A DNA stretch of 39,337 nucleotides from positions 1-39,337 of the forward strand of contig MPND01000034.1 of NCBI GenBank assembly GCA_002238855.1, in the 5' to 3' direction. The notes under the pieces are model-generated. The model was not told the origin of the DNA and did no database searches. It worked only from the letters and a program-made list of their open reading frames with translations. The position numbers and the translations under genes are program-made. Shown here one piece after another: positions 10,920 through 18,904 of the stretch. Numbering within the stretch: position 1 is the stretch's first letter; the number at the start of each line of letters is the position of its first letter. Origin of the DNA: SAR202 cluster bacterium bin90 (GTDB lineage Bacteria > Chloroflexota > Dehalococcoidia > Lucifugimonadales > JADFKI01).

Positions 10920-12272
10920 ATGTCGCTGCCATTGTCTGGCGTTCGCATAGTCGAAATGGGCCAGCTCATTGCCATTCCGCACGCCATCAAGCTGCTAGGA
11001 GACATGGGCGCGCAGGTAATCCGCATCGAGTCCTGCAGCCGTCTAGACAACTATCGCACCAGCTCTTTCTACGAGAACAACGGCGAAGGGCGCTGCTGGG
11101 ATCGTGCGGCAAATTTCTACGAGCAAAATCGCAACAAATACAGCCTTACGCTGGAACTGAATGACGAAGATTGTGTCCACGCCCTGCGAGAATTGATTAG
11201 CATCAGCGACGTATTCGCCGAGAACTTCACGCCCCGCGTGATGCGAAATTTCAAGCTGGAGTACGAGGATTTGCGCCAGATCCGGCCGGACATAATCATG
11301 GTTTCCTCAACCGGTTACGGCTATACCGGTCCCTGGGCCAATTACGGAGCGATCGGCTACACAACCGAAGCAACCTCAGGCCTCTCCCACATCAGCGGAT
11401 ACAAGGGCGGGCCGCCAGTACTTCCTGAAATACCCTACGCCGACTATACCGCGGCAGAACACACGGCGTTCGCGATTATGGCCGCCCTGGCCTATCGGGC
11501 GCGAACCGGCAAGGGGCAGTTTATCGATGTTTCGCAGTCTGAAACTCTTACCTCGACGATACCCGAGGCGATGCTAGATCGCTCAGTCAATGGGCGTACT
11601 TCGGAGCGCCAGGGAAATCAAGACACACTAATGTCCCCGCACGGGTGCTACCCCTGCAAGGGCAACGACAAGTGGATAACCATCGCCGTGTCAACAGATG
11701 AGCAGTGGCGGGCGCTATGCGATGTGCTAGAGCAACACACTTGGCCCAATGATGAGCGATTTGCGGATGCCTTGTCTCGTCAGAAGAACCGCGACCAGAT
11801 CGACGCCTTACTTTTCGATGCAACTTCTCGGCTGGAGCAATACGGGCTCATGAACGCATTGCAGTCGAGAGGCGTCCCCGCAGGCGCCGTGCTTGACGGA
11901 AAGGATCTACTCTTCAACCCTCACCTTAATGATCGTGGATTCTACGAGGTTGCCGAGCACCATCCGAGTACGGGCATGCCTCCTCTGCCCTATACCAGCA
12001 GGCCGTGGAAATTCTCTGGGACGCCAGGTAAGTTACGCTCGGCGGCGCCAACACTGGGCCAGCACAATCGGTACGTCCTTTCGGAAATGATGGGCGCAAC
12101 AGTTGCACAAATTGAGGATATGGAAGCTCGTGGTGCGATTGGTACTGCGCCTCCCGCTCCCAGGCCTCCACGGGTAGTATCCGTCGAAGAGCAACTGCGC
12201 CGAGGTCAGGTAATCTCGCAAGACCCGGACTACCGCGAAAACCTCGCGCAGCGATACCGCACTATGAGTTAG
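10920..12272 (+). CDS. CaiB/BaiF family (class III) CoA-transferase, second copy
   Basis: A 450 aa class III CoA-transferase only distantly similar to its neighbour. The family start is LSGVRIVEMGQLIAIPHAIK, then GDMGAQVIRIES. FAENFTPRVM and the active-site segment GYGYTGPWANYGAIGYTTEA follow, and GKGQFIDVSQSE and LGQHNRYVL are near the end. ATG 10920 follows the preceding TAG by one base and uses an AGGAG inside the end of the first gene, so translation is probably coupled. The C-terminus has an extra Pro-rich stretch (about residues 405-425) not usual in short members. Paired CaiB genes occur in the breakdown of acids and aromatic compounds. No dehydrogenase or hydratase lies nearby to narrow the substrate. 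Confidence 0.92.
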   Translation: MSLPLSGVRIVEMGQLIAIPHAIKLLGDMGAQVIRIESCSRLDNYRTSSFYENNGEGRCWDRAANFYEQNRNKYSLTLELNDEDCVHALRELISISDVFAENFTPRVMRNFKLEYEDLRQIRPDIIMVSSTGYGYTGPWANYGAIGYTTEATSGLSHISGYKGGPPVLPEIPYADYTAAEHTAFAIMAALAYRARTGKGQFIDVSQSETLTSTIPEAMLDRSVNGRTSERQGNQDTLMSPHGCYPCKGNDKWITIAVSTDEQWRALCDVLEQHTWPNDERFADALSRQKNRDQIDALLFDATSRLEQYGLMNALQSRGVPAGAVLDGKDLLFNPHLNDRGFYEVAEHHPSTGMPPLPYTSRPWKFSGTPGKLRSAAPTLGQHNRYVLSEMMGATVAQIEDMEARGAIGTAPPAPRPPRVVSVEEQLRRGQVISQDPDYRENLAQRYRTMS

Positions 12273-12306
12273 GAGCTGAGGCAAGAGCATCAACCCGAGC
12301 GTAACC

Positions 12307-12325
12307 GTCCCAGATATGGTGGGAC
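12307..12325. terminator. Small hairpin after the CoA-transferase pair
   Basis: A 6-bp perfect stem GTCCCA/TGGGAC with a 7-base loop lies 35 bases after the stop codon, before the insertion sequence remnant. No T-run follows, so terminator activity is uncertain. Confidence 0.3.
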
Positions 12326-12363
12326 AAGGAAACGGCTGGGGATCCTGATAAGTTTCTGGAAGC

Positions 12364-13552
12364 ACACGCCAATATCTGTTAGGGGTCCCAGCCCATGCCA
12401 AGAGTACGATTTACGCTGCCAGAGGTCAACAAGTATCCGGATGCTCCTCCGTTGAACTGCCCATATTGCGCCGGAGTCGCCTTTCACAAGCAGGCCACAG
12501 CCTTGAGAAGCGGATAAATGACCCCTACATCAAGCGTGTTACGGCCGTCAGATTCAAGTGCGCCGACTGCGGCAGGACAGTCAGGCGCTTACCCTTCGGG
12601 CTTGGACGGACACGCGCAGAGCAAGCTCTTGAGGGCAGTGGCGGCGCTGAGTTGGGAGCTGGGACTGTCGCACAGGTCTGTGGGACACTTGCTGACTGCG
12701 CTGGGTGCGAGTTGGCGAGGATAAGCAGTTGCGAGATGTACAGGAAGCGGGAGTCGGCGCGATTAGGGCGCTCGGTCGCAGGGTGAGGGAGCGTGTAGAG
12801 GTTGTGGGAGCGGACGAGACGATGCTGAAGTTGAATGGCGAGAAGGTAGTGGCCGGGTTCGTGGTGGACGCCAGCAGCGGCAGGCTGGTGGGCATAGACC
12901 TGCTGATGAAGCAAGACAGCGCGGGCTTTGTTGACTGGCTGAGTGGGTTTGTGCAGGAGTTGGGAGTGAAGGCGATAGTCAGCGATGACCTGAGTACATA
13001 CAAGCCTGTGGTAGAAGAGTTGGGCTTGGAACATCAGATATGCTTGGCGCATGTGAGGAAGAATGTCTCTAGACGCCTGAAGGAGATAGAGGGATGGGAG
13101 TGGCACAAGGCAAGGATATGGTTGTTGCTGAATGAATTGCCGGAGGGAGGAGGCGGGGAGTTGATGAGGATGGAGCGCAAGGTGAGGGGGAACGCGGAGC
13201 TGAGGCGGTTAGTGGTGGAGTTAAGCAACAAGTGGAGGAGTCTGACCGGATACAAACGGATAAGAACTCTTCCTGCGACGAACAACTGCACAGAGAGGGT
13301 GATAGGAAGGAGCAAGGCATGTGCCTGACTTGATCAGGTATAAGGTACAAGACGGTAAGGGGATAAGAGCGTTGAGGGGATGCTGAACGGATTAGGGTTG
13401 ACACAATGGATTTGGACCGGTGATGACGGTCTGTCGCTGAGTGAGTTGGTGGCGGCATAAAGGCACAGCGTAGTAAGCCGCACCTCTTCGATTGCTTCCA
13501 CAACTCCACACCGCCTTTGGGACGGTTACTGGGGACCACAAAACTTGCGTGT
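12364..13552 (+). mobile_element. Degraded insertion sequence
   Basis: About 1.2 kb holding a broken DDE transposase. Candidate terminal inverted repeats are imperfect. The left end starts ACACGCCAA (from 12364) and contains GGGGTCCCAG near 12382-12392. The right end, read inward on the other strand, starts ACACGCAAG (from 13552) and contains GGTCCCCAG near 13528-13536. No convincing target duplication is visible, so the limits are approximate. The IS family was not identified with certainty. Confidence 0.55.
12395..13460 (+). pseudogene. Zinc-ribbon DDE transposase, multiply frameshifted
   Basis: A coherent transposase can be followed only by changing frame several times. It starts at ATG 12395 (PRVRFTLPEV, then CPYC). 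It moves to a second frame (DPYIKRVTAVRFKCADCGRT, completing a CxxC/CxxC zinc ribbon). It returns to the first (ALSWELGLSHRSVGHLLTAL, a helix-turn-helix), passes briefly through the second again (CELARIS), and then enters the third from about 12735. The catalytic domain shows VVGADETMLKLNG (first Asp), IVSDDLSTYK (second Asp) and NNCTERVIGR (Glu). After the TGA at 13326 the expected C-terminus continues past further damage to QWIWTGDDGLSLSELVAA and TAA at 13458-13460. At least four indels make it inactive. The catalytic part alone remains a long open stretch (12705-13328) but lacks the DNA-binding N-terminus. Confidence 0.85.
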
Positions 13553-13574
13553 CAAGCGACTATGGCGATACAAT
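13545..13574 (+). promoter_or_regulatory. rplS: Possible rplS promoter at the IS right end
   Basis: TTGCGT (13545-13550), an 18-base spacer and TACAAT (13569-13574). The -35 box lies within the putative right inverted repeat of the insertion sequence, so the element may supply half of the promoter. Confidence 0.4.
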
Positions 13575-13618
13575 GGAAGTCCTAGTCTATTAGGCATAAT
13601 TCAAGTAGGAATCTTCTT

Positions 13619-13957
13619 ATGGAAGCACATCAGTTAGTTCAGTTGGAGCCCAACCCAAATATTGAAGAGTTTCAACCGGGTGATACGGTGCGCGTCGATA
13701 TCAGGGTTACTGAGGGTGAGCGTACGCGCTTACAGGCGTTTCAGGGCGTTGTCATTCGCAAGCGAGGCGGAGGCCCAGGGGCTTCCTTCACCGTTCGGCG
13801 CGTTAGCTACGAAATCGGCGTAGAGCGCACTTTCCTTATGCACTCCCCCAATGTGGAGTCCGTCAAAGTCACGCGCCGCGGCAAAGTTCGACGATCCCGC
13901 CTATATTACCTTCGCGGTCTCTCAGGGCGCGCGGCCAGGATCAAAGAACGCCGCTAA
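13619..13957 (+). CDS. rplS: 50S ribosomal protein L19
   Basis: Structural protein of the large ribosomal subunit at the interface with 30S. The 112 aa product matches the family over its whole length. It has the [20 protein letters not shown] start, the core [20 protein letters not shown], the stretch [11 protein letters not shown] and the basic tail [23 protein letters not shown] 13619 is preceded by TAGGA at about eight bases. In many bacteria rplS follows rimM-trmD. Here the upstream neighbour is an insertion sequence remnant instead, so the usual operon has been broken or was never present. A hairpin follows the gene before priA. Confidence 0.97.
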   Translation: MEAHQLVQLEPNPNIEEFQPGDTVRVDIRVTEGERTRLQAFQGVVIRKRGGGPGASFTVRRVSYEIGVERTFLMHSPNVESVKVTRRGKVRRSRLYYLRGLSGRAARIKERR

Positions 13958-13984
13958 TTCTTCTTGCTTAACTAAGTAATAGCT

Positions 13985-14014
13985 GAGGGGCAGACACTAA
14001 CAGGTCTGTCCCTC
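13985..14014 (+). terminator. Terminator after rplS
   Basis: An 11-bp stem with one G-U pair (13985-13995 with 14004-14014), an 8-base loop and a short TT after it. The weak T-run suggests partial termination, so priA may also receive readthrough. Confidence 0.45.
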
Positions 14015-14078
14015 TTGCCATAACGAGCGAACTATATACTGCTAGCATGTCGGTCAGAATGGTACTGTGGAGACTTGA

Positions 14079-16538
14079 ATGGTCGATTCTGCCAACATGA
14101 GATTTGCCGAAGTGGCCGTGGATGTTCCGACCGCTCCAGGTCGGACGTTCAGTTACCGGGTGCCTAATGGAGTCAACATACTACCCGGGCAACTGGTGCG
14201 CGTTCCATTCGGCGCTCGCACTCTACAGGGAGTAGTATTTTCGCTCGGCAGGCACTCTCAGGTGTCCGAGGCTGAAACGAAGGACATCGCTGGACCTGTG
14301 TTCGACGAGCCACTTCTTGACGATGTTCGGCTTCAACTTGCCAGCTGGGTGAGCGACTACTACATTTGCTCCCTCTTCGAAGCAACCGCGCCTATGCTGC
14401 CGCCCGGGGGGCGTGTCCGTGCCCGCATCCACCTCACTCTGGCAAAGCCAAAACCAGACCGCACTTCACTCACTCCACTCCAGATTCGCATCGTTGATTA
14501 CATCGCCAAGCGCAACTCCGCGACGCAGGACGCTTTAGTCCGAGCAGTCGGCGACAGCGCGGCAGCGTCCATAGCAAGCCTCGTTCGCAAAAACATCCTC
14601 ATTCGGGAATACGCCCTACCCGACCCGGCCATCAAGCATCGCTATCGCACATTGATAAGCATAAATCCCGACGCCGCCTCTAAAATAAATGGGTGGCTCT
14701 TAACTCTAGGTCGCCGGGCAAAGAAACAGTCCGCATTTGTCGAACACCTACGCGATATTGACAAGCCTCTCGACATCACTGAGGCCCGCCAGGAGTTCGG
14801 TGGCAGCATAGTCAAAACAATAATGGACAGAGGCTGGCTGACCACCAGAACCGCGCTCATAGACCGCGACCCGCTTGAAGGAAGGATTTTTGAGGACGTA
14901 GGTCCGCTCCGCCTGACCGTGGAGCAGTCCGAGGCGGCAACGGCCATACACGGCGAATTCGAGCAGTCGTCCAACCTTGGTAAGACATTCCTCATAGAGG
15001 GAGTAACCGGTAGTGGAAAGACTGAAGTCTATCTCGACGCGGTAAATTGCTGCCTGGAAATGGGCAAGCAAGCCATCGTTCTCGTCCCGGAGATTGCCCT
15101 TACATACCAGACGATAGAGCGCTTCGCATCTCGGTTTCCCGGTAATGTGGCAGTTCTGCATAGCGGACTTACTGATGGCGAACGATTCGACCAGTGGTGG
15201 AAAATCAGTCGCGGGCAATACGGCCTCGTTGTCGGATCACGCAGCGCGGTATTCGCCCCAGTTCCTGATCTCGGTCTCATCGTCCTCGATGAAGAGCACG
15301 AATGGACTTACAAGCAACAGGATGCCCAGCCCCGTTACCACGCACGGCAGGTCGCCCTGAAACAATCGGAATTAAGTGATGCTCTGGTAGTTCTGGGAAG
15401 CGCATCTCCCGAAGTGGGGACATGCTATGCAGGGATGCAAGGAAGGCATCGCGTCCACAGACTCACTAAGAGGTTCGTCAGCAGCGCAAGCAGGCCGGAA
15501 CATTCAGGCGCTTTACCATCAGTGGACATTGTTGATATGAAAGAGGAACTGCGGGATGGTAATACGGAAATGTTCAGCCGGGCTCTCAGCAAATCTCTGG
15601 AAGCTTGCCTAGAGGCAGGTGAGCAAGCAATGCTCTTCCTTAATCGACGCGGCACATCCTCGCACTTGCGCTGTTTCAATTGCGGATACAGTTTGCGCTG
15701 CCGAAGCTGCGATGTAAGTGTTACCTATCACTCAGCATCGAAGAGCTACGTGTGCCACTACTGTGGTAGGCGTCGCAGAGCGCCCCAAATGTGTCCCCAG
15801 TGCATGAAACATCGCCTTCGGAATTACGGCATCGGTACGGAGGCGGTAGCAGATGAGGTTGCTACGCGCTTCCCAGATGTGGGTGTGTTGCGTTGGGACC
15901 GAGATGTTGCCACATCCCCGAAGGCGCATGAGGAATTGCTTATGAGATTCCGCTCAGGTGAGGCGCAGGTTCTAGTGGGCACGCAGATGATTGCCAAAGG
16001 ACTACATTTCCCATCTGTGTCCCTGGTGGGAGTAGTCTCTGCCGATGTCGGGTTGACGATTCCAGACTATCGCGCAGGCGAGCGCACTTTTCAGTTACTG
16101 CATCAGGTCGCAGGGCGCGCGGGACGAGGGAGCAGCGAGGGCAAAGTCATCATACAAACCTTCCAGCCTGACAACTACGCAATACAGGCTGCTGCTGCAC
16201 AAGACTACCAAGCATTCTATCTTCGTGAAATGGCGTATCGCAGACAACAGCAAAATCCACCCTACAGCCGTCTGATTCGCCTTATATACACCCACACTAG
16301 CCAGGCAAAGTGCGAGGCGGAGGCATCAAGGCTTTCGGGACAACTCCGAAAGCAACAGGCCGAGTGGGACATCACGGAAACAGATATATTGGGACCAATT
16401 CCCGCATTTCCGGCTCGGCTGCGCGGGCGCTACCGCTGGCACATCATCTTGAGAGGCGACGATCCACGGACGTTGCTTGATAAAATCGATGTCCCCAGGA
16501 ACTGGTCCGTTGACATTGATCCCGTTGTCCTGACCTGA
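14079..16538 (+). CDS. priA: Primosomal protein N' (PriA replication restart helicase)
   Basis: A 3'-5' helicase that recognises stalled forks and reloads the replisome. The order of parts is standard. The N-terminal fork-binding domain (FAEVAVDVPTAPGRTFSYRV) comes first, then a winged-helix region. The helicase core carries Walker A GVTGSGKT (GSGKT at about residues 311-315) and motif II DEEH (404-407) followed by the aromatic-rich YKQQDAQPRYHAR. A zinc-binding block with four CxxC-type pairs (about 532-575) interrupts the second RecA lobe, and motifs V/VI GTQMIAKG and HQVAGRAGRG follow. At 819 aa it is somewhat longer than the common 730-800. ATG 14079 has GGAG seven bases upstream; a second ATG at 14097 is possible. 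The stop is TGA, showing that UGA normally terminates here. Confidence 0.96.
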   Translation: MVDSANMRFAEVAVDVPTAPGRTFSYRVPNGVNILPGQLVRVPFGARTLQGVVFSLGRHSQVSEAETKDIAGPVFDEPLLDDVRLQLASWVSDYYICSLFEATAPMLPPGGRVRARIHLTLAKPKPDRTSLTPLQIRIVDYIAKRNSATQDALVRAVGDSAAASIASLVRKNILIREYALPDPAIKHRYRTLISINPDAASKINGWLLTLGRRAKKQSAFVEHLRDIDKPLDITEARQEFGGSIVKTIMDRGWLTTRTALIDRDPLEGRIFEDVGPLRLTVEQSEAATAIHGEFEQSSNLGKTFLIEGVTGSGKTEVYLDAVNCCLEMGKQAIVLVPEIALTYQTIERFASRFPGNVAVLHSGLTDGERFDQWWKISRGQYGLVVGSRSAVFAPVPDLGLIVLDEEHEWTYKQQDAQPRYHARQVALKQSELSDALVVLGSASPEVGTCYAGMQGRHRVHRLTKRFVSSASRPEHSGALPSVDIVDMKEELRDGNTEMFSRALSKSLEACLEAGEQAMLFLNRRGTSSHLRCFNCGYSLRCRSCDVSVTYHSASKSYVCHYCGRRRRAPQMCPQCMKHRLRNYGIGTEAVADEVATRFPDVGVLRWDRDVATSPKAHEELLMRFRSGEAQVLVGTQMIAKGLHFPSVSLVGVVSADVGLTIPDYRAGERTFQLLHQVAGRAGRGSSEGKVIIQTFQPDNYAIQAAAAQDYQAFYLREMAYRRQQQNPPYSRLIRLIYTHTSQAKCEAEASRLSGQLRKQQAEWDITETDILGPIPAFPARLRGRYRWHIILRGDDPRTLLDKIDVPRNWSVDIDPVVLT

Positions 16539-16558
16539 ATGCCTGCAGCAAAATAGAA

Positions 16559-16584
16559 GGGACGCATCTGAACAGATGCGTCCC
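16559..16584. terminator. Bidirectional terminator between priA and the NHL gene
   Basis: An 11-bp perfect stem (16559-16569 with 16574-16584) with loop GAAC. On the minus strand it is followed by TTCTATTTTG. It separates two convergent genes. Confidence 0.7.
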
Positions 16585-16612
16585 CTGTGTCGTCTAGTCC
16601 AGCTTTGCCGAG

Positions 16613-17608
16613 CTAGAGATTGAATTGCGGGTCCATGTAGTCCTTCTCTTTGGCATAGACTTGAAGGCGACCGCGTGTGCTGTCGGTGACAATTAAACGG
16701 TCTTCCTCGTCGACTGCAATTCCAACCGGTCGCTCAAACAGACCGAGCGGCCTGGTGTCGCTTACTCTCCGGTAGGCTTTCACCACGTCCGGGTTAGACT
16801 CTACCACCTCTTTAGCCCACTTAGAAAACTCGACTGCGTCCCCTTCGAGCTGCGTGAGAACAGGGCCGTCGTTCTCGTATATCTTGACGAGCTTGTTGCC
16901 CCAGTCCGAGACATAAACGTCGCCCTCGCTGTCCACCGCAACATCTGAAGGGTGGTTCAGGGCGCCCGCCGGGCCACCGGTCTCTTCGCCATAAGTTACG
17001 CGGTGCTCACCGTCGGCGGAGAACTTCTGCGCGCGGTTGTTGCCCCAGTCGGCTACATATACGCATCCATCTGTGCCTACAACAACGCCCCACGGCCTGT
17101 TAAGTTGGCCAGGCGCACTTCCCGCGCCGCCGAACGAAATCAGGTGCTTACCATCGCTCGTGAATTTATGCACTTCGTTTGAGGCGGCGTCAGTAACATA
17201 GAGATTGTCCTCAGCATCGCAGGCGATCCCAGAGGGGCTGCCCAACTTGCCGTCGCCGTCCCATTCGCCAGCGCGCTGTCCGTCGGCATCGTAGACTTTT
17301 ACTTGCTTGTCAAATTCGTCAGCACAGTAGATGTTGCCGTGGGAATCAACGGCGATTCCCATTGGCCATACAAGCTCTTCACGGGCGAAATCACCGATGA
17401 AATCCTCTTCAATGGTGACTTTACCTATTCGCTTGTTCGGCGCCTGAACGCCACCTGCACCTTCCTGGCCTCTACTTAGGACGTAGAGTACGCCGCCTGG
17501 AGCCACCGCTACATCGGTCGGCTGAGTGAAGCCGTTCCCAGCCGCAGCATTCCTTCCGATGGCGTGACTGAAGTTCCAGGTCCGGCCTGAAACAGTTGTC
17601 GTTAGCAT
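16613..17608 (-). CDS. NHL-repeat beta-propeller protein
   Basis: A 331 aa protein made almost wholly of NHL repeats. Repeating units of the form P-x-G(or D)-V(or I)-A-V-D ... G-x-(V/I)-Y-V(or C)-(A/S/T)-D ... (N/D)-x-(V/R)-x-K(or V) recur about six times. Examples are WPMGIAVDSHGNIYCADEFD, RPWGVVVGTDGCVYVADWGN and HPSDVAVDSEGDVYVSDWGN. It should fold as a six-bladed propeller used for binding. No signal peptide or membrane helix is seen, so it appears cytoplasmic unless exported by an unknown route. ATG 17608 is preceded by GGAAGGTG. It lies downstream of the DUF1501 and DUF1800 genes on the same strand, separated by a strong hairpin. Ligand and role are unknown; a catalytic lactonase or peptidyl-glycine lyase role is not supported by any residue I can point to. 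Confidence 0.85.
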   Translation of the reverse strand: MLTTTVSGRTWNFSHAIGRNAAAGNGFTQPTDVAVAPGGVLYVLSRGQEGAGGVQAPNKRIGKVTIEEDFIGDFAREELVWPMGIAVDSHGNIYCADEFDKQVKVYDADGQRAGEWDGDGKLGSPSGIACDAEDNLYVTDAASNEVHKFTSDGKHLISFGGAGSAPGQLNRPWGVVVGTDGCVYVADWGNNRAQKFSADGEHRVTYGEETGGPAGALNHPSDVAVDSEGDVYVSDWGNKLVKIYENDGPVLTQLEGDAVEFSKWAKEVVESNPDVVKAYRRVSDTRPLGLFERPVGIAVDEEDRLIVTDSTRGRLQVYAKEKDYMDPQFNL

Positions 17609-17646
17609 CTTTTCACCTTCCGATTCATCCCGAAATACGCTGCTTG

Positions 17647-17679
17647 CCCCGCAGTCCAGTGTAGTCTAGGACTGCGGGG
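17647..17679 (-). terminator. Long hairpin between the DUF1501 and NHL genes
   Basis: An 11-bp perfect stem (17647-17657 with 17669-17679) and an 11-base loop, 36 bases after the DUF1501 stop. No T-run follows, so it may attenuate or protect mRNA ends rather than fully terminate. Confidence 0.45.
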
Positions 17680-17714
17680 ATAATTAGCGAGCGAATAAGT
17701 TCTAACGCTTCGGC

Positions 17715-18863
17715 TTAGTGCCCGTTACCGTTGGTATGGATGAATCCAGGCTGCTCGAAGTGACCGTTAACCACACTCGGCGCGTCCAGCTTCATCCAGT
17801 CCTCGAGGATAGTCGAGTAAACGCCACGGAAGTCCTGGTTAGGTACCAGGTCACCCTGTTGCAGAGCCTCTGCACGCGTCTCAGGGTATTCGCTGTAGAA
17901 GCCGCCATTTACGCTCGGCCCCATTGCGAAGGCAACCCCTGCCGCGCCGTGGTCTGTGCCGGAACCGTTGTCCCGTACCCGGCGACCGAATTCGGAGAAC
18001 AGGAACATTATGACGTTGTCATCGGCATCGTGCTCTCGGAGGTCATCCCAGAAGTCCGCGACCGCCTCAGAGACATCTGTCCAGAGCTGGGCATGAGTTG
18101 TCGCCTGTGCCGCATGGGTGTCGAAGCTTCCATGGTCGGTGTAGAACACGCGCGTGCCCACATCTGCTGTGTGGATCATGGCTATGTCCCTAAGCTTCTG
18201 GGCAATCGGGCTTGCACCGTATTCCACACTGGACTCATACTGCTGCGGTGCAACCTTCAGAATGTCTGCGCCCTTGAGCGCGTCCAGCCCTGTCTGCCCG
18301 AGATACTCCATCACCTGACCCGTACCCACTGCAGGGCCGTACATGTTGGCGAAGCGCTCAAGTACCTGCAATCGCTGCTCTTCCTGCTCGATGTTCGTGA
18401 GCAGGCCATAGGTAGAGACATCGGCAACCGACGCGACTGACACGCCGGGGGCGACCAGTGCGCGAGGGAGAGCCTGCCCGACATTGACGCCGGTTACAGG
18501 ATTTTCAGACGCGGGATCAATCTGCTTCATTGCGCGTCCCAGCCAGCCTTCTGTCCCGACCTTATCCGGCTCACAGGTGTGCCAAATGTCCATCGAGCGG
18601 AAGTGGGAACGTGGAGAGTTCTCATAGCCGATGCCATGAATAACCGCCATGTCGCCGCTCTCGAAGATTCCCTTCATCGGCGCCATCGCAGGGTGCAGGC
18701 CAAGCTCGTCGTTGAGCTTTAGCACACGGTTCTCCGAAATGCCAAGCGAGCGCCTGCTGTCGTAATAGTTTCCGTCCGTGTACGGAATCACCGTATTGAA
18801 GTAGTCGTTGCCGCCCGTGAGCTGCAGTACGACCAACACCGGCGGTTTGTTCGTATTTGCCAT
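17715..18863 (-). CDS. DUF1501 domain-containing protein
   Basis: A 382 aa member of the DUF1501 family, distantly related to the alkaline phosphatase/sulfatase superfamily. The family start VLVVLQLTGGNDYFNTVIPY is followed by LGLHPAMAPMKGIFESGDMA and the conserved SHFRSMDIWHT. Further on are the histidine-containing YTDHGSFDTHAAQ and the late motif FSEFGRRVRDNGSGTDHGAA. These His/Asp/Asn positions probably bind metal or substrate, but the reaction is not known. Most relatives carry a twin-arginine signal; this one begins directly with the core strand, so it seems to stay in the cytoplasm. AGGAGG stands six bases before ATG 18863. The DUF1800 gene lies 41 bases upstream on the same strand, the usual pairing for these two families, which suggests that they work together. 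Confidence 0.9.
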   Translation of the reverse strand: MANTNKPPVLVVLQLTGGNDYFNTVIPYTDGNYYDSRRSLGISENRVLKLNDELGLHPAMAPMKGIFESGDMAVIHGIGYENSPRSHFRSMDIWHTCEPDKVGTEGWLGRAMKQIDPASENPVTGVNVGQALPRALVAPGVSVASVADVSTYGLLTNIEQEEQRLQVLERFANMYGPAVGTGQVMEYLGQTGLDALKGADILKVAPQQYESSVEYGASPIAQKLRDIAMIHTADVGTRVFYTDHGSFDTHAAQATTHAQLWTDVSEAVADFWDDLREHDADDNVIMFLFSEFGRRVRDNGSGTDHGAAGVAFAMGPSVNGGFYSEYPETRAEALQQGDLVPNQDFRGVYSTILEDWMKLDAPSVVNGHFEQPGFIHTNGNGH

Positions 18864-18904
18864 TTTTTCCTCCTGAGGATAATTCCCTGTAACAAGCCGT
18901 GGCT

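Noticed and set aside
12466..12786. Separate small genes within the IS region
   Set aside because: Their translations are successive pieces of one transposase in different frames.
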